Shown: positions 24,955 through 35,515, counted from the first letter of the stretch. The stretch is 64,000 nucleotides of DNA from Gammaproteobacteria bacterium (GCA_029248745.1 JAQWIT010000008.1:170611-234610); one strand, 5' to 3'. Made by a program: numbers and translations. Notes: generated from the sequence alone by a model not told the origin.

Positions 24955-26397
24955 CTAACTGGATAATTTTGCTGTCAACATTTCATTTACTTGAGCCGGG
25001 TTTGCCTTACCTTTTGAGGCTTTCATGACTTGGCCGACGAAGAAGCCGAAGACTTGTTCTTTACCGCTGCGGTATTGTTCTACTTGAGCGGCGTTGTTAG
25101 CGATGACTTCGTCGATTAGGGCTTCTATAGCAACGGTGTCGGTGACTTGTTTGAGGCCTTTGTCTTCGATAATGCTATCGGCATCTTTGCCTTCTTCATT
25201 CCAGAGTGCTTTGAAGATTTGTCTTGCGATTTTACCTGAGATGGTGTTATCGCTGATACGGATTAATAGGCCACCTAATTGTTCTGCACTGATCGGCGAC
25301 TGTTCAATTTCTAGGCTAGCTTTGTTAAGGGCACCTAATAACGTGGTGATGATCCAGTTGGCACACAGCTTTGGATCTTTGCTGTCTGTTTTAGCGAGTA
25401 CTTGTTCGTAGAAGTCGGCTAATTCACGACTGCTGGTGAGTACGGAGGCATCGTAGTTTGATAGGCCCATATCAGCGGCAAAGCGATCTTTTTTGGCTTT
25501 TGGTAATTCGGGTAACGTAGCCCTAACTTCTTCGATCATGGCCTTATCTAGTACTAAAGGCAGTAGATCTGGATCGGGGAAGTAACGGTAGTCGTTGGCT
25601 TCTTCTTTGCTCCGCATGGAACGGGTTTCGTTGTTATCAGCGTCATAAAGCCGTGTTTCTTGCACAACTTCACCGCCATCTTCGATGAGTTCGATTTGTC
25701 GCTCGATTTCGATGTTAATCGCGCGTTCAACATTACGGAAGGAGTTGATGTTTTTGAGCTCTGTCCGTGTGCCTAATTCTTCTTGGCCCATTGGGCGGAC
25801 AGAAACGTTGGCGTCACAACGGAATGAGCCTTCTTGCATATTGCCATCACACATGTCGATGTGGCGAACCAGTGAGTGGATTTTTTTCATGTAGGCGACG
25901 GCTTCTTTGGCGCTACGCATATCAGGTTCTGATACGATTTCGAGCAGGGGTGTGCCGGCACGGTTTAAGTCGACACCGGTTTGGCCTTGGAAGTCTTCGT
26001 GCATGGATTTACCGGCATCTTCTTCAAGGTGAGCGCGGGTAATACCAATGATTTTTTCGGTGCCGTCTTCGAGCTCGATGCTGAGTTGACCCTTGCCAAC
26101 AACAGGCAGTTCGAATTGACTGATTTGATAGCCTTTTGGTGAATCTGGGTAGAAGTAGTTTTTACGCGCGAAGATTGATCGCTCTGTGAGCTCTGCATCA
26201 ATCGCAAGGCCAAATTTAATCGCGAGTCTAACGGCTTCTTGGTTTAAAACAGGGAGTACGCCAGGCAAACCTAAATCAACCGCACAAGCCTGAGTATTAG
26301 GGATAGCACCGTAGGCGGTCGAAGCGCCTGAGAAAATTTTAGATTTGGTGGCGAGTTGGGCATGAATCTCTAGCCCAATAACAACTTCCCATTCCAT
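24955..26397 (-). CDS. gatB: Asp/Glu-tRNA(Asn/Gln) amidotransferase subunit B
   Basis: GatB binds misacylated tRNA and, with GatA and GatC, converts Glu-tRNA(Gln) or Asp-tRNA(Asn) to the amide form. The 480 residues match the family: [12 protein letters not shown] at the start, [14 protein letters not shown] near residue 85, [28 protein letters not shown], and a C-terminal GatB/YqeY tail domain. No gatC or gatA lies directly upstream; the neighbours are a dead gene and a HAD phosphatase. The other subunits must be elsewhere. Confidence 0.96.
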   Translation of the reverse strand: MEWEVVIGLEIHAQLATKSKIFSGASTAYGAIPNTQACAVDLGLPGVLPVLNQEAVRLAIKFGLAIDAELTERSIFARKNYFYPDSPKGYQISQFELPVVGKGQLSIELEDGTEKIIGITRAHLEEDAGKSMHEDFQGQTGVDLNRAGTPLLEIVSEPDMRSAKEAVAYMKKIHSLVRHIDMCDGNMQEGSFRCDANVSVRPMGQEELGTRTELKNINSFRNVERAINIEIERQIELIEDGGEVVQETRLYDADNNETRSMRSKEEANDYRYFPDPDLLPLVLDKAMIEEVRATLPELPKAKKDRFAADMGLSNYDASVLTSSRELADFYEQVLAKTDSKDPKLCANWIITTLLGALNKASLEIEQSPISAEQLGGLLIRISDNTISGKIARQIFKALWNEEGKDADSIIEDKGLKQVTDTVAIEALIDEVIANNAAQVEQYRSGKEQVFGFFVGQVMKASKGKANPAQVNEMLTAKLSS

Positions 26398-26471
26398 ATT
26401 GATGGCCTGAACTTAATGACGAAGCATGGAATTGTATCAATTATTAAGGGGTAGCTCTATTAAATCCTTAC

Positions 26472-27125
26472 TTACCGTAAGCTTAGAACTGGCCAGTCTC
26501 TCTGTTTGGCGATGATAGTGAGCTTGTCATCGGGGTCAACTGCAACCGGATGTGAGACACGCTCTAATAGGGGTAAGTCATTATGCGAGTCACTATAAAA
26601 ATAACTGCCTTCTAAAGTCTTATTTTGTTCTATTAGCCATTGTTCTAATCTGACAACTTTGCCTTGTTGGTATGAAGGCATGCCCTCGACTTGGCCAGTA
26701 AACCGCCCGTCGATCATTTCAGGTTCGGTTGCAAGAAAGTGTGGGATGCCCAGTTTTTCTGCAATGGGACTGGTGATAAAGCTATTGGTTGCGGTGATAA
26801 TCAGCAGGGTGTCTTTTTGTTGCTGGTGTTTTTGTATGAGTTGTTTGGCAGCGGGCAAGATGATGGGCTCAATTTTTTTGCTGAGGTAATCATCACGCCA
26901 AGCCAATAAGGTGGTCATATTGTTATCCGCAAGTGGCGTAAATTGAAAGGCAGAAAATTCGAAAATATCCATGGTGCCAGCGAGATATTGGTCGTAAAAA
27001 TACTGGTTTGATCGTTGGTAACTTTCACTGTCGACGAAATTGTTTTCTACTAAGTATTCCCCCCAGAGGTAGTCACTGTCGCCCCCTAGTAGGGTGTTAT
27101 CCAAATCAAATATTGCTAATGCCAT
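26472..27125 (-). CDS. HAD-IB family phosphatase (SerB-like)
   Basis: A 217-residue HAD hydrolase of subfamily IB. Motif I is FDLDNTLLGGDSD at residues 6-18 (nucleophile and acid Asp), motif II is the Thr/Ser in LLIITATNSF, the lysine is in QQGKVVRLEQWL, and motif IV is YSDSHNDLPLLE. Such proteins include phosphoserine phosphatase and histidinol-phosphatase relatives. Members beside rppH are usually annotated only as HAD-IB hydrolase. Substrate unknown. It is divergent from rppH. Confidence 0.85.
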   Translation of the reverse strand: MALAIFDLDNTLLGGDSDYLWGEYLVENNFVDSESYQRSNQYFYDQYLAGTMDIFEFSAFQFTPLADNNMTTLLAWRDDYLSKKIEPIILPAAKQLIQKHQQQKDTLLIITATNSFITSPIAEKLGIPHFLATEPEMIDGRFTGQVEGMPSYQQGKVVRLEQWLIEQNKTLEGSYFYSDSHNDLPLLERVSHPVAVDPDDKLTIIAKQRDWPVLSLR

Positions 27126-27276
27126 GGTTGTTTTCTTATATGAATGGGGTAGTTAATACCATTTATTGTATGTTAAATGAGTTTGCATCGCGTTGCTTGT
27201 TTGTCTAATCTAGACATTATTGAAAAACTAAGACGTTGCTGATTGGTTTGACTGTCAGTAGTGAGAGACTAGATTT

Positions 27277-27786
27277 GTGATTGATAAAGATGGTTTTCGG
27301 GCCAATGTAGGCATTATTCTTTGCAATGAACACAATCAAGTGCTGTGGGCGCAACGTGCGCGTCATGATTCTTGGCAATTTCCTCAGGGTGGTATCAAAT
27401 CACACGAAACGCCAGAAGAGGCGGTATATCGTGAGCTGATGGAAGAAGTGGGCTTGCAAGAGCAACATGTTGAGATTATTGGTAAGACCAGCGGATGGTT
27501 GCGTTATCGCTTGCCTAAACGCTATTTGCGATATGGTAATAAACCGTTGTGCATTGGCCAGAAACAGCGTTGGTTCTTATTGCGGTTTATTGGCAAAGAG
27601 GAAGATGTAAAGCTCGACCAATACGAGAAACCTGAATTTGATGATTGGCGGTGGGTTGATTACTGGACGCCAACCAAGGAAATCGTATTTTTTAAACGTC
27701 GGGTTTATGAAAAAGCGCTACACGAGTTAGCACCTTTGTTGTTTCCTGAATATAAAAAACGGATCGACGAAAGCGCTAAAACTTAA
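27277..27786 (+). CDS. rppH: RNA pyrophosphohydrolase (Nudix)
   Basis: Removes pyrophosphate from the 5' triphosphate of mRNA and starts RNase E-dependent decay. It has 169 residues and a GTG start. The Nudix box [22 protein letters not shown] is present (residues 38-59) after WQFPQ. Other RppH signatures are [21 protein letters not shown] and [10 protein letters not shown]. The stop overlaps the convergent argA stop by 4 bases. Confidence 0.95.
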   Translation: MIDKDGFRANVGIILCNEHNQVLWAQRARHDSWQFPQGGIKSHETPEEAVYRELMEEVGLQEQHVEIIGKTSGWLRYRLPKRYLRYGNKPLCIGQKQRWFLLRFIGKEEDVKLDQYEKPEFDDWRWVDYWTPTKEIVFFKRRVYEKALHELAPLLFPEYKKRIDESAKT

Positions 27787-29087
27787 GGCAAAGCTTTTTT
27801 AAAGACTTTGGCATTACGTTGATAGTTGTAGAGACTTTGTTTTTCTATAGGCAAATCGGACACATCTGCGGCCACAAACCCTTGTTCTAAAAACCAATGT
27901 GCGGTTTGCGTAGTGAGTACACAGAGTGTTGTCAGTTTATGCTTTCTGGCTTGATGTTCGATGGCTGTGAGTAACTGTTCACCCCGACCAAAACCCCGGT
28001 AAGCACTAGAAACAGCAAGACAGGCTAACTCGGCGACACGGCTTTCTGGATAAGCATGCAGCGCAGCACAGGCTAGCACAGCGCCATCACGTTCCATCAC
28101 CACAAAGCTTTCAATATGGATTTCTAAATCTTCGCGAGAGCGTTTAACGAGTACGCCTTCATTTTCCAATGGCTGGATGAGGTCGAGAATGCCGCCAATA
28201 TCATCAATCGTGGCAAGGCGTGTATTTTCAAATGGTGTTGTGCTTACCATTACACCGGCACCATCACGGCTGAAAAGCTCTTGTAATAAGGCATCATCTT
28301 GGGCACGGTCCAGTAAATGAACGCGTTTCACGCCAGCTTCACACGCATCGATAGCTGACTGTAATGTGTGGTTGTCGGACAGGTCATGCTCCATGAGTGC
28401 ATCTTCTGCTTGCATAACGACCATTTCATTGGGTAATTGGTCGTGATTATCACCGATGAAAATAAGCTTGTCGGCATTAAGTTCGATGGCGCAGGCTGTT
28501 GCAACGGCTTCAGCAGAACAGTTAAAGATTTCACCGGTTGGTGAATAACCTAATGAGGGCAATAAAACAATATTGTCGAGGTCGAGTTGCTGTTTGATCG
28601 CAACCGTATCTATCCCACGTACTTTGCCGGTATGTTCAAAATCAATGCCGTCTTTTATGCCGACGGGTTGCGCGGTCACGAAGTTACCGCTACTGCAATG
28701 GATTTGTGCATCGGCCATGGGTGTATGTGGCAAGCTGAACGACAATTTGGCCTCGAACTCGAGGCGTAATTGGCCAATAACACTTTTGGCGATATCTAAG
28801 CTGGCGGCATCAGTGATACGTATGCCTTCGTGATATTGCAACGGAATAGTTTGCTGTTGGCATTGTTGTTCGATTTGGTGACGGGCACCGAAAGCGATTA
28901 CAAGGCGGATTCCTAAGCTGTTTAATAAAGCTAAATCATGGACGAGATTATCGAAGTGGTTAGAAGCGATAGCTTCGCCGTCAATCGACACCACAAATGT
29001 TGCATCACGGTGCGCATGAATATATGGCGCAGCACGTCGAAACCAGCTGGTTGTGGTCGTTTGATTGTTTGAAATAGGCGTTTCCAT
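27783..29087 (-). CDS. argA: Amino-acid N-acetyltransferase (N-acetylglutamate synthase)
   Basis: First step of arginine synthesis. The frame is open for 22 codons further upstream, but the ATG at 29087 (METPISNNQ) gives the normal family start and about 434 residues. The N-terminal half is an amino-acid-kinase-like domain (VVSIDGEAI and [11 protein letters not shown] near residues 30-65). The C-terminal half is a GNAT acetyltransferase domain with [12 protein letters not shown] for acetyl-CoA binding. It is divergent from ilvD. Confidence 0.93.
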   Translation of the reverse strand: METPISNNQTTTTSWFRRAAPYIHAHRDATFVVSIDGEAIASNHFDNLVHDLALLNSLGIRLVIAFGARHQIEQQCQQQTIPLQYHEGIRITDAASLDIAKSVIGQLRLEFEAKLSFSLPHTPMADAQIHCSSGNFVTAQPVGIKDGIDFEHTGKVRGIDTVAIKQQLDLDNIVLLPSLGYSPTGEIFNCSAEAVATACAIELNADKLIFIGDNHDQLPNEMVVMQAEDALMEHDLSDNHTLQSAIDACEAGVKRVHLLDRAQDDALLQELFSRDGAGVMVSTTPFENTRLATIDDIGGILDLIQPLENEGVLVKRSREDLEIHIESFVVMERDGAVLACAALHAYPESRVAELACLAVSSAYRGFGRGEQLLTAIEHQARKHKLTTLCVLTTQTAHWFLEQGFVAADVSDLPIEKQSLYNYQRNAKVFKKALP

Positions 29088-29204
29088 ATCGCAATTTTGT
29101 CTTAGTCTCAGCAAGCTTGCAAAGTTACGTGTAAAATTTGTGACATGAAACACGGCCTATTTTAAGTGAATTCGGCCTTAACTGACTTAGTTTGGGGAAA
29201 CAAC

Positions 29205-31055
29205 ATGCCAGAATATCGTTCTAAAACATCAACTGCGGGCCGCAATATGGCGGGTGCACGCGCACTTTGGCGTGCAACAGGGATGAAAGACGATGACTTT
29301 AGTAAACCGATTATTGCGATTGCAAATTCGTTTACGCAGTTTGTACCAGGACACGTACATTTAAAAGACTTGGGTCAGCTGGTTGCGCGCGAAATTGAAC
29401 GTGCGGGTGGAGTGGCGAAAGAGTTTAATACCATTGCTGTTGATGATGGTATTGCAATGGGACATAGCGGTATGTTGTACAGCTTACCTTCTCGCGACAT
29501 CATTGCCGATTCAGTTGAGTATATGGTCAACGCGCATTGTGCTGATGCGATTGTGTGTATTTCGAACTGCGACAAAATCACACCTGGGATGTTGATGGCG
29601 GCGTTGCGGCTCAATATTCCGGTGATTTTTGTATCAGGTGGTCCGATGGAAGCGGGTAAAACGAAATTAGCTGGTAAAGAGGTTAAATTAGATCTAGTTG
29701 ATGCGATGGTACAGGCCGCTGATGATAGTGTCAGTGATGAGGATGTGGCTAATGTAGAGCGCAGCGCTTGCCCAACCTGCGGTTCTTGCTCAGGTATGTT
29801 CACTGCGAACTCAATGAATTGTTTAACAGAAGCCTTGGGTTTATCTCTGCCGGGTAATGGTTCATTGTTGGCGACCCATGCTGATCGTGAAGAATTGTTT
29901 TTAGAAGCAGGCCGACAGATCGTTAAAATCGCCAAGCAACATTATGAACAAGATGACTACAGTGTTTTGCCACGTTCGATTGCTAATAAACAAGCGTTTG
30001 AAAATGCGATTGCCTTAGATGTGGCAATGGGTGGGTCGACTAATACGGTATTACATTTATTAGCCGCGGCCCATGAAGGCCAAGTCGATTTCACGATGGC
30101 GGATATCGACCGGATGTCTCGTAAGGTTCCGAACCTTTGTAAAGTGGCGCCAGCAACTAATAAATATCATATGGAGGATGTACACCGTGCTGGTGGCGTG
30201 GTTTCTATTTTGGCTGAATTGGCGGCGGGTGGTTTGTTACATACCGATATTACAACGGTTCATAGTGAGAGTGTTGCAGCCTCATTGGCGCAATGGGATG
30301 TTAAGCGGAGTGATGACGCAGCGGCGCACTTGCGTTATTCAGCAGGTCCAGCTGGTATTCCAACTCAAACGGCATTTAGTCAATCAACACGTTGGCCTGA
30401 ACTTGATTTAGATCGTGAAGACGGCTGTATCCGTAATATCGAACATGCTTATAGCCAAGATGGTGGCCTAGCAGTGTTGTTCGGTAATTTAGCTGAAGAA
30501 GGTTGTATTGTTAAAACAGCGGGTGTGGATGAAGATAACTTTACGTTCACAGGCCCAGCACGGATTTTTGAATCTCAAGATGCTGCTGTGACTGCGATTT
30601 TGACTAATCAAATTGTCGAAGGCGATGTGGTGCTCATTCGTTATGAAGGCCCGAAAGGTGGCCCGGGTATGCAAGAGATGCTATACCCGACCAGTTATTT
30701 GAAATCGAAGGGTTTAGGCAAAGCCTGTGCTCTACTGACGGATGGTCGTTTCTCTGGAGGCACATCAGGCTTATCAATTGGTCATGCTTCACCTGAAGCG
30801 GCCGAAGGCGGCACGATTGGTCTAGTTGAGCAAGGCGATACCATCGTTATTGATATTCCAAACCGTTTGATTAAAGTGGATGTCAGTGATGAGATACTTG
30901 CTGAACGTAGAGTCGCCATGGAAGCAAAAGGTCATGATGCATGGCAGCCTGTTGGCCGTGAACGTGAAGTGAGTTTGGCATTACAAGCTTATGCGGCCTT
31001 AACAACGTCGGCATCTAAAGGGGCGGTTAGGCATCTCGAGCAGTTGAAGAAGTGA
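29205..31055 (+). CDS. ilvD: Dihydroxy-acid dehydratase
   Basis: Dehydrates 2,3-dihydroxy-isovalerate and its methylvalerate homologue in branched-chain amino-acid synthesis, using an Fe-S cluster and Mg. The start at 29205 ([21 protein letters not shown]) matches the family and has GGGGA upstream; an open frame begins 13 codons earlier. Cluster and metal motifs include [32 protein letters not shown] and [15 protein letters not shown]. About 616 residues, the full-length long form. Confidence 0.97.
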   Translation: MPEYRSKTSTAGRNMAGARALWRATGMKDDDFSKPIIAIANSFTQFVPGHVHLKDLGQLVAREIERAGGVAKEFNTIAVDDGIAMGHSGMLYSLPSRDIIADSVEYMVNAHCADAIVCISNCDKITPGMLMAALRLNIPVIFVSGGPMEAGKTKLAGKEVKLDLVDAMVQAADDSVSDEDVANVERSACPTCGSCSGMFTANSMNCLTEALGLSLPGNGSLLATHADREELFLEAGRQIVKIAKQHYEQDDYSVLPRSIANKQAFENAIALDVAMGGSTNTVLHLLAAAHEGQVDFTMADIDRMSRKVPNLCKVAPATNKYHMEDVHRAGGVVSILAELAAGGLLHTDITTVHSESVAASLAQWDVKRSDDAAAHLRYSAGPAGIPTQTAFSQSTRWPELDLDREDGCIRNIEHAYSQDGGLAVLFGNLAEEGCIVKTAGVDEDNFTFTGPARIFESQDAAVTAILTNQIVEGDVVLIRYEGPKGGPGMQEMLYPTSYLKSKGLGKACALLTDGRFSGGTSGLSIGHASPEAAEGGTIGLVEQGDTIVIDIPNRLIKVDVSDEILAERRVAMEAKGHDAWQPVGREREVSLALQAYAALTTSASKGAVRHLEQLKK

Positions 31056-31086
31056 GAACCGAGAGTTCTTTCATATTTGAAAGTTT

Positions 31087-31108
31087 AAAGGGGTCAGAGC
31101 CATTTTAG
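31087..31108 (+). repeat. GGGGTCAGAG motif, copy 1
   Basis: AAAGGGGTCAGAGCCATTTT downstream of ilvD. It is one of three similar motifs, each just after a stop codon in this 750-base zone. Confidence 0.4.
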
Positions 31109-31162
31109 ATTTTTATAGCAGATTTCATTATGAACTCATGTTTCGCATGAAGGTGATTTTCA

Positions 31163-31372
31163 ATGCAGAAGAATAACTCTCTACATGGCTTGACACTTGA
31201 GTTAATCGTTACAGGGTTAGTTTCACACTATGGATGGGATGAACTTGCAGAACGTATTAATATTAACTGTTTTAAAAGTGATCCTAGTGTTAAATCATCG
31301 CTTAAATTTTTGCGTAAAACAGCTTGGGCCCGTGAGAAGGTGGAGCAACTATATATCTCAACATTTAAATAA
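31163..31372 (+). CDS. VF530 (DUF2132) family DNA-binding protein
   Basis: A small protein of 69 residues matching the VF530 family: [22 protein letters not shown] at the start, then [26 protein letters not shown]. The family is known from a solved Vibrio structure as a compact helical DNA-binding fold of unclear physiological role. It is monocistronic and sits between two copies of a GGTCAGAG-type motif. Confidence 0.88.
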   Translation: MQKNNSLHGLTLELIVTGLVSHYGWDELAERININCFKSDPSVKSSLKFLRKTAWAREKVEQLYISTFK

Positions 31373-31390
31373 GGGGCAGAGTGCTTTTAG
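31371..31390 (+). repeat. GGGGCAGAG motif, copy 2
   Basis: AAGGGGCAGAGTGCTTTTAG directly after the VF530 stop codon. It matches copy 1 with one base missing and a few changes. Confidence 0.4.
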
Positions 31391-31488
31391 CTTAAAAATA
31401 GTCTGAGTAGACTCATTGCAGCGATCATAGGTTATTTGGTTTGATATTTGCTTTTACTGCCATAGCTGGCAACTAAAAGGTGGCTGAA

Positions 31489-31813
31489 ATGAAGCATTCC
31501 CCGTTTTTTTATGTTGTTATTTGTGTTGGCTGGCTGTGATAAAGCACCTGATGATAAAGCTTCACAACGACTTGACGCGCCAAGTCAGGGTCAACTTGCA
31601 TATGAAAGTCATTGTATTTCATGTCATTCCAATAGCATTAATGGTGCACCGATTCCGGGCAAACCTAAAATGTGGGCGTCACGTATTTTGCAAGGTGTAC
31701 CCGTACTTGTATTTCATGCGATAAATGGTTACGGGCTTATGCCTGCCAGAGGTGGTAAAGAAAGCATGTCAGATACTGATGTCGAAGCAGCTCTTAAATA
31801 TATGGTTAACTAG
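31489..31813 (+). pseudogene. Cytochrome c5-like lipoprotein with a frameshift in a T7 tract
   Basis: From the ATG at 31511 the frame gives 100 residues with a lipobox LAGC, a haem site CISCH (C35, C38, H39) and a distal GLMPARGG methionine, as in periplasmic c5-type cytochromes. That ATG has no ribosome site. An ATG at 31489 has AGGTGG just upstream and would encode MKHSPFF leading straight into MLLFVLAGC, a perfect lipoprotein signal, if the seven-T tract at 31504-31510 had six. So either the gene is off by one base (mutation, slippage or sequencing error) or it starts weakly at 31511. An electron-carrier role is inferred. Confidence 0.75.
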
Positions 31814-31816
31814 TCT

Positions 31817-31838
31817 AAAAGGTGTCAGAGCTCTTATT
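31817..31838 (+). repeat. GGTGTCAGAG motif, copy 3
   Basis: AAAAGGTGTCAGAGCTCTTA, right after the cytochrome stop. Third copy of the motif. Confidence 0.4.
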
Positions 31839-33036
31839 ATTGAGGTGTTGGTTCTGATGGTAGTTTTATTGATGTGATGGCCGCAGCAGAGATGAGTACC
31901 GACGATGCGATTAGGCAGCAAGCTAACCCGTAATATTGAAAGATAAGTCCTGAGAGTATTGTGCCAGTCAAGCGCCCTCCAGCGTTAGCCATATAATAGA
32001 ATCCCACATTCATAGAGACGTTGTTGCGATCCGACCACTCGACAATAAGGTAAGAGTGAACGGCGGAATTGAGGGCGAAAATCAGTGCGAAAAAACCCAA
32101 GCCAATAATGAGCGTGGGTGTTGGGTCGAGTCCTTGTCCTAGTGCAAGGGCTATGGCAGCAGGAAATAACATTAACAGCCAGGCTAACCATTGTGTGGTT
32201 TGTCCATTCGGGTGGCGGTTGATTAATAGTTTGGGTGCTATCGTTTGAATAATGCCGTAGCCAATGACCCACAAGGCAAAAAAGGCACCTGTTTGCTGAT
32301 GACTCCAGTTAAGTGTGGTTGAGAGATAAACAGGCAGTGCGACGACAAACCAAACATCACGAGAACCGAATAAGAAAAAACGGGCTGTTGCAAGCCAATT
32401 AATGGCAGCGGTGTTCGAAAATAGCCGTGAGAATTTGGCTTTGTGTTGGGTTTTCCCCAACTCATTTGGCAGTAGAGCCCAAGTGAAAATTAAAACAAGG
32501 GATAAGCCGCTTGCTAGGATATAGAGTGCATGTTGGAAGTCATAAAGAGCTAGTAGTAGGCCTCCAAGGAAATAGCCGATGCCCTTTAAGGTGTTTTTAG
32601 ATCCTGTGAGGATAGCAACCCACATGAAGAGTTTGCTTGATGCCGCTTTTGATCCATCTGTAACAAACAATTTGATACTGGCTTTGGCGCTCATCTTATT
32701 GAGATCTTTGGCAACACCTGATAACGCTTGAGCTAGCATTACGTATGCAACAGTAAGATATTCTGTTGGGACTGTAAGCATCAGTAGGGCACCAATTTGC
32801 ACGATCATGCCGATATGCATCGTTTTGTTTAGACCAATCCGCGCACCTAGCCAGCCACCAACAAGGTTGGTGACGATGCCAAAAAATTCATAAAACAAAA
32901 ATAAGCTGGCGATGGCTAATGGAGTGTAGCCAAGCTGATGAAAGTACAACACGACGAGCATGCGGATTGCACCGTCGGTGAGGGTAAAAGCCCAATAGCC
33001 AGCGGTGATGGTGGCGTAATTTCGTAACATATTCAT
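31837..33036 (-). CDS. arsJ: ArsJ organoarsenical (1-arseno-3-phosphoglycerate) efflux MFS transporter
   Basis: A 12-helix major facilitator protein of 399 residues. The opening NYATITAGYWAFTLTDGAIRMLVVLYFHQLG and VAKDLNKMSAKASIKLF near residue 110 are strongly characteristic of ArsJ. ArsJ exports 1-arseno-3-phosphoglycerate, the unstable product made when GAPDH uses arsenate instead of phosphate. It lies in the arsR-gap-arsJ order known for this pathway. A gap of 119 bases separates it from gap. Confidence 0.94.
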   Translation of the reverse strand: MNMLRNYATITAGYWAFTLTDGAIRMLVVLYFHQLGYTPLAIASLFLFYEFFGIVTNLVGGWLGARIGLNKTMHIGMIVQIGALLMLTVPTEYLTVAYVMLAQALSGVAKDLNKMSAKASIKLFVTDGSKAASSKLFMWVAILTGSKNTLKGIGYFLGGLLLALYDFQHALYILASGLSLVLIFTWALLPNELGKTQHKAKFSRLFSNTAAINWLATARFFLFGSRDVWFVVALPVYLSTTLNWSHQQTGAFFALWVIGYGIIQTIAPKLLINRHPNGQTTQWLAWLLMLFPAAIALALGQGLDPTPTLIIGLGFFALIFALNSAVHSYLIVEWSDRNNVSMNVGFYYMANAGGRLTGTILSGLIFQYYGLACCLIASSVLISAAAITSIKLPSEPTPQ

Positions 33037-33155
33037 CTTTCCCCCTGTAACGGCGTTATTTTTGTACTCAAATGGTCACTTATTACATATAAGTTCACAT
33101 TTTCCGTGCAAAAATACCTTGTTCTGGGGAAAAATCTAAACATGTTTAGTCTAGG

Positions 33156-34169
33156 TTAGAGTTCGTTTGCGAGCATATTGGCAATATCGACCATACGGTT
33201 AACATAGCCCCATTCATTGTCGTACCACGTTAGTATTTTGACTTGAGTATCATTAATGACCATTGTTGAAAGTGCATCAACGATGCCCGAACGAGGGTCA
33301 TTGGTGTAATCGGCCGAGACTAAAGGCTTTGTTTCATAACCGAGAATATTAGCCAAGTTACCTTGCGAAGCCGTTTTAAAGAGTTGATTCACTTCTTCAG
33401 TTGTTGTGTCTCGCTGTGCCTCGAAAGCGAAGTCGGTAATAGAACCGTTTAGTAAAGGGACGCGAACAGCGTAACCATTAAGCTTGCCTTTCAGTTCGGG
33501 AAAGATGGTTGTAATCGCCTTGGCGGACCCTGTGGTGGTCGGTATTAAGGAATTGCCACTTGCTCTAGCACGACGTAGATCTTTATGGCCTTTGTCGACG
33601 ATGGTTTGTGTATTGGTAATGTTATGAATCGTGGTCATGGAACCATGTTTAATACCAATGTTTTCATGCATGACCTTGACCAGTGGTGCGAGGCAGTTTG
33701 TAGTGCAGGATGCGGCAGTGACAATATGGTGTTGTGCTGGGTCGTATAGGTGATGGTTGACGCCGTAAACAAGGTTTAATGCGGGTTCTGGGCATGGAGC
33801 TGAAACGAGCACTTTCTTTACACCGTGTTCAAAGTAGGTTTGAAGTTGTTGCTCTGTTTTAAATTGGCCTGTGCACTCGATTACAAGGTCAATTTCTAAT
33901 GCTTTCCAATCGATATCAGCTGGGTTTTCGGATTGGCTGAATGTTAATGTCTGACTATCTATGGTGATGCTGTTATCTGTGCTGGATATTGTTTTGTCTT
34001 GTCCCCATTGGCCATGTACGGTATCGAATTGAATTAAGTGTGCCTGACAGTGTGCATCACCGGCAATTTCATTAATGTGTACAAATTCTAATTCGTTATT
34101 GTCGAGGCCGGCACGTAAAGTAAGTTTCCCCATGCGGCCAAAGCCATTGATTGCGACGCGTATAGACAT
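33156..34169 (-). CDS. gapdh: ArsJ-associated glyceraldehyde-3-phosphate dehydrogenase
   Basis: A 337-residue NAD-type GAPDH. The Rossmann start is [17 protein letters not shown], the catalytic cysteine is C155 in [11 protein letters not shown], and TTTGSAKAI and [12 protein letters not shown] are further landmarks. In ars operons this paralogue uses arsenate to make 1-arseno-3-phosphoglycerate for export by ArsJ. That dedicated role is inferred from position between arsR and arsJ; I see no other GAPDH or glycolytic gene nearby. Confidence 0.92.
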   Translation of the reverse strand: MSIRVAINGFGRMGKLTLRAGLDNNELEFVHINEIAGDAHCQAHLIQFDTVHGQWGQDKTISSTDNSITIDSQTLTFSQSENPADIDWKALEIDLVIECTGQFKTEQQLQTYFEHGVKKVLVSAPCPEPALNLVYGVNHHLYDPAQHHIVTAASCTTNCLAPLVKVMHENIGIKHGSMTTIHNITNTQTIVDKGHKDLRRARASGNSLIPTTTGSAKAITTIFPELKGKLNGYAVRVPLLNGSITDFAFEAQRDTTTEEVNQLFKTASQGNLANILGYETKPLVSADYTNDPRSGIVDALSTMVINDTQVKILTWYDNEWGYVNRMVDIANMLANEL

Positions 34170-34185
34170 TTTTATTCCTAATGGA

Positions 34186-34542
34186 TTAGCAGCAGACTTG
34201 ATTAGGTCTGTCTGGCATAGTGGTGCAAGCTTGAAGATCAGCTTGATAAGGGGCCGAGTTTGTTATTCCATCTGAAGTTATATGGATAACATTTAATGCC
34301 CAACTAGGGAGTGCATCATTAATACGGTAGTAGACCCAAAGTCCTTGTTTACGTGCTAATACAATGCCGGCTTCTTTAAGCTGGGCTAAGTGCCTTGAGA
34401 TAACAGGCTGCGCTTGATCTAAAGCATGTGTCAGTTCGCAGACACAGAGTTCATCCATTTGTTTTATTAACAAAGTGGCTCTCAATCGCATTGGATGTGA
34501 CAGTGCGGAATAAAAATCATCAGCTTGTAAGTCCATTTCCAA
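34186..34542 (-). CDS. arsR: ArsR-family arsenic-responsive repressor
   Basis: A winged-helix repressor of 118 residues. The As(III)-binding motif ELCVCEL has C33 and C35; the recognition helix region is [17 protein letters not shown], and the wing is [10 protein letters not shown]. Extra cysteines occur near the C terminus (CTTMPD and the final CC). It leads the arsR-gap-arsJ unit and probably represses its own promoter directly upstream, releasing on arsenite. Confidence 0.94.
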   Translation of the reverse strand: MEMDLQADDFYSALSHPMRLRATLLIKQMDELCVCELTHALDQAQPVISRHLAQLKEAGIVLARKQGLWVYYRINDALPSWALNVIHITSDGITNSAPYQADLQACTTMPDRPNQVCC

Positions 34543-34577
34543 TCCACCTTACATATGAAAATTAATATATATCAAAA

Positions 34578-34606
34578 ATAGTATGTATTAAGGCTTATTG
34601 TGTCAA
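34578..34606 (-). promoter_or_regulatory. Promoter of the arsR operon
   Basis: On the minus strand, a consensus -35 TTGACA (34601-34606), a 17-base spacer and a -10 TACTAT (34578-34583) lie upstream of arsR. The AT-rich stretch between the -10 and the ribosome site (34551-34577), with ATATATTAAT and CATATG, is the likely ArsR operator zone. Confidence 0.75.
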
Positions 34607-34627
34607 GGAACTTGGTTTAAAAGCAAT

Positions 34628-34655
34628 AAAAAAAGCCCGCATGATACGAGCTTTT
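34628..34655 (-). terminator. Intrinsic terminator of the SH3-domain gene
   Basis: On the minus strand a stem AAGCTCG / CGGGCTT with loop TATCATG is followed by a run of seven T, about 25 bases after the stop of the SH3 gene. Confidence 0.75.
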
Positions 34656-34679
34656 TGGATTTAGGTAATAGTGGCTAGG

Positions 34680-35429
34680 TTAGAGACTGCCCCAACTGTT
34701 TTTGCGAGTGAAACGTAGTTTTGGAATCAAAAGGCCAAAGATAACACCACCAAATAAGACGGCTGCGCCGATCAGAAACCAGTTTTTGGCTTCGCTGTCT
34801 TTAAGGGTATTGTTTTCCATTATGAGCGATTGCATTTTATGGTCGGTTTGCTGAATTTTTTCTTTTAATTGGCGGTTTTCATTATCGAGTGCGACGGCAT
34901 TTGATGCTGTTCTTTTTAAATCATCGAGTTCTTTTTTCAGACGCTGTGATGTTTCTTTAAGGGTCATATTTTGGCTGCCAGCACTATCATTTTGAGTTGA
35001 TAGACTTAGAATTTCTTCTTTGGCTTTAGCGAGTTCTAATTCTAGGTTCGCTGCTTTTTGTTCGCTGCTGGCTACACGATTACGGGCACTGGGTGCATTC
35101 GTTAAATAATGTGTCAGGACCCAGCCTTCTGCCCCCCCGGATGTTCGCACTTTAGAGTAACCAGAGTTTGCAGTTTCTAAAATGCTAAGTTGGGTACCAC
35201 TGCGTAACATCTTTTTAATACCAAACTTAACACTTTGACCCTTACGCATGGTGATTTCAAGCTCATCTGAAACGTAGCGAGTCGTTGCGGCTAGACAGCT
35301 CAGCGGCATAATTAGGATAAGACTCATTAGGATAGGTGTAATCAGTTTTTTCACAGGATTGCTTTCTATGTTGAGGTTAAGTCGAATCATTTTACCAGAT
35401 GCGTGATATGAATATTTAACGCCCTTCAC
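34680..35429 (-). CDS. SH3-domain membrane protein (YgiM/TIGR04211-like)
   Basis: Up to 249 residues; an internal ATG at 35390 is an alternative and gives a more usual signal peptide. The hydrophobic secretion signal (ILMSLILIMPLSCLAA) precedes a bacterial SH3 domain with YVSDELEITMRKGQS and GWVLTHYL. A coiled coil (about 115-210) follows, and a C-terminal transmembrane helix (FLIGAAVLFGGVIFGLLIP) near the end. This order matches the YgiM family of uncertain function, thought to act at the cell envelope. It is downstream of the porin and upstream of arsR on the same strand, but has its own terminator. Confidence 0.86.
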   Translation of the reverse strand: MKGVKYSYHASGKMIRLNLNIESNPVKKLITPILMSLILIMPLSCLAATTRYVSDELEITMRKGQSVKFGIKKMLRSGTQLSILETANSGYSKVRTSGGAEGWVLTHYLTNAPSARNRVASSEQKAANLELELAKAKEEILSLSTQNDSAGSQNMTLKETSQRLKKELDDLKRTASNAVALDNENRQLKEKIQQTDHKMQSLIMENNTLKDSEAKNWFLIGAAVLFGGVIFGLLIPKLRFTRKNSWGSL

Positions 35430-35515
35430 AAAACAAATCGAATAACTTGTGATTCATGTCATTATAATAAAAGATTGTTATCGTGTCAGGCTGATTATTT
35501 GAATTGGAATAAATG

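Noticed and set aside
29375..29935. 186-residue frame opposite ilvD
   Set aside because: It is antisense to strongly conserved ilvD motifs and looks like a codon-use shadow.
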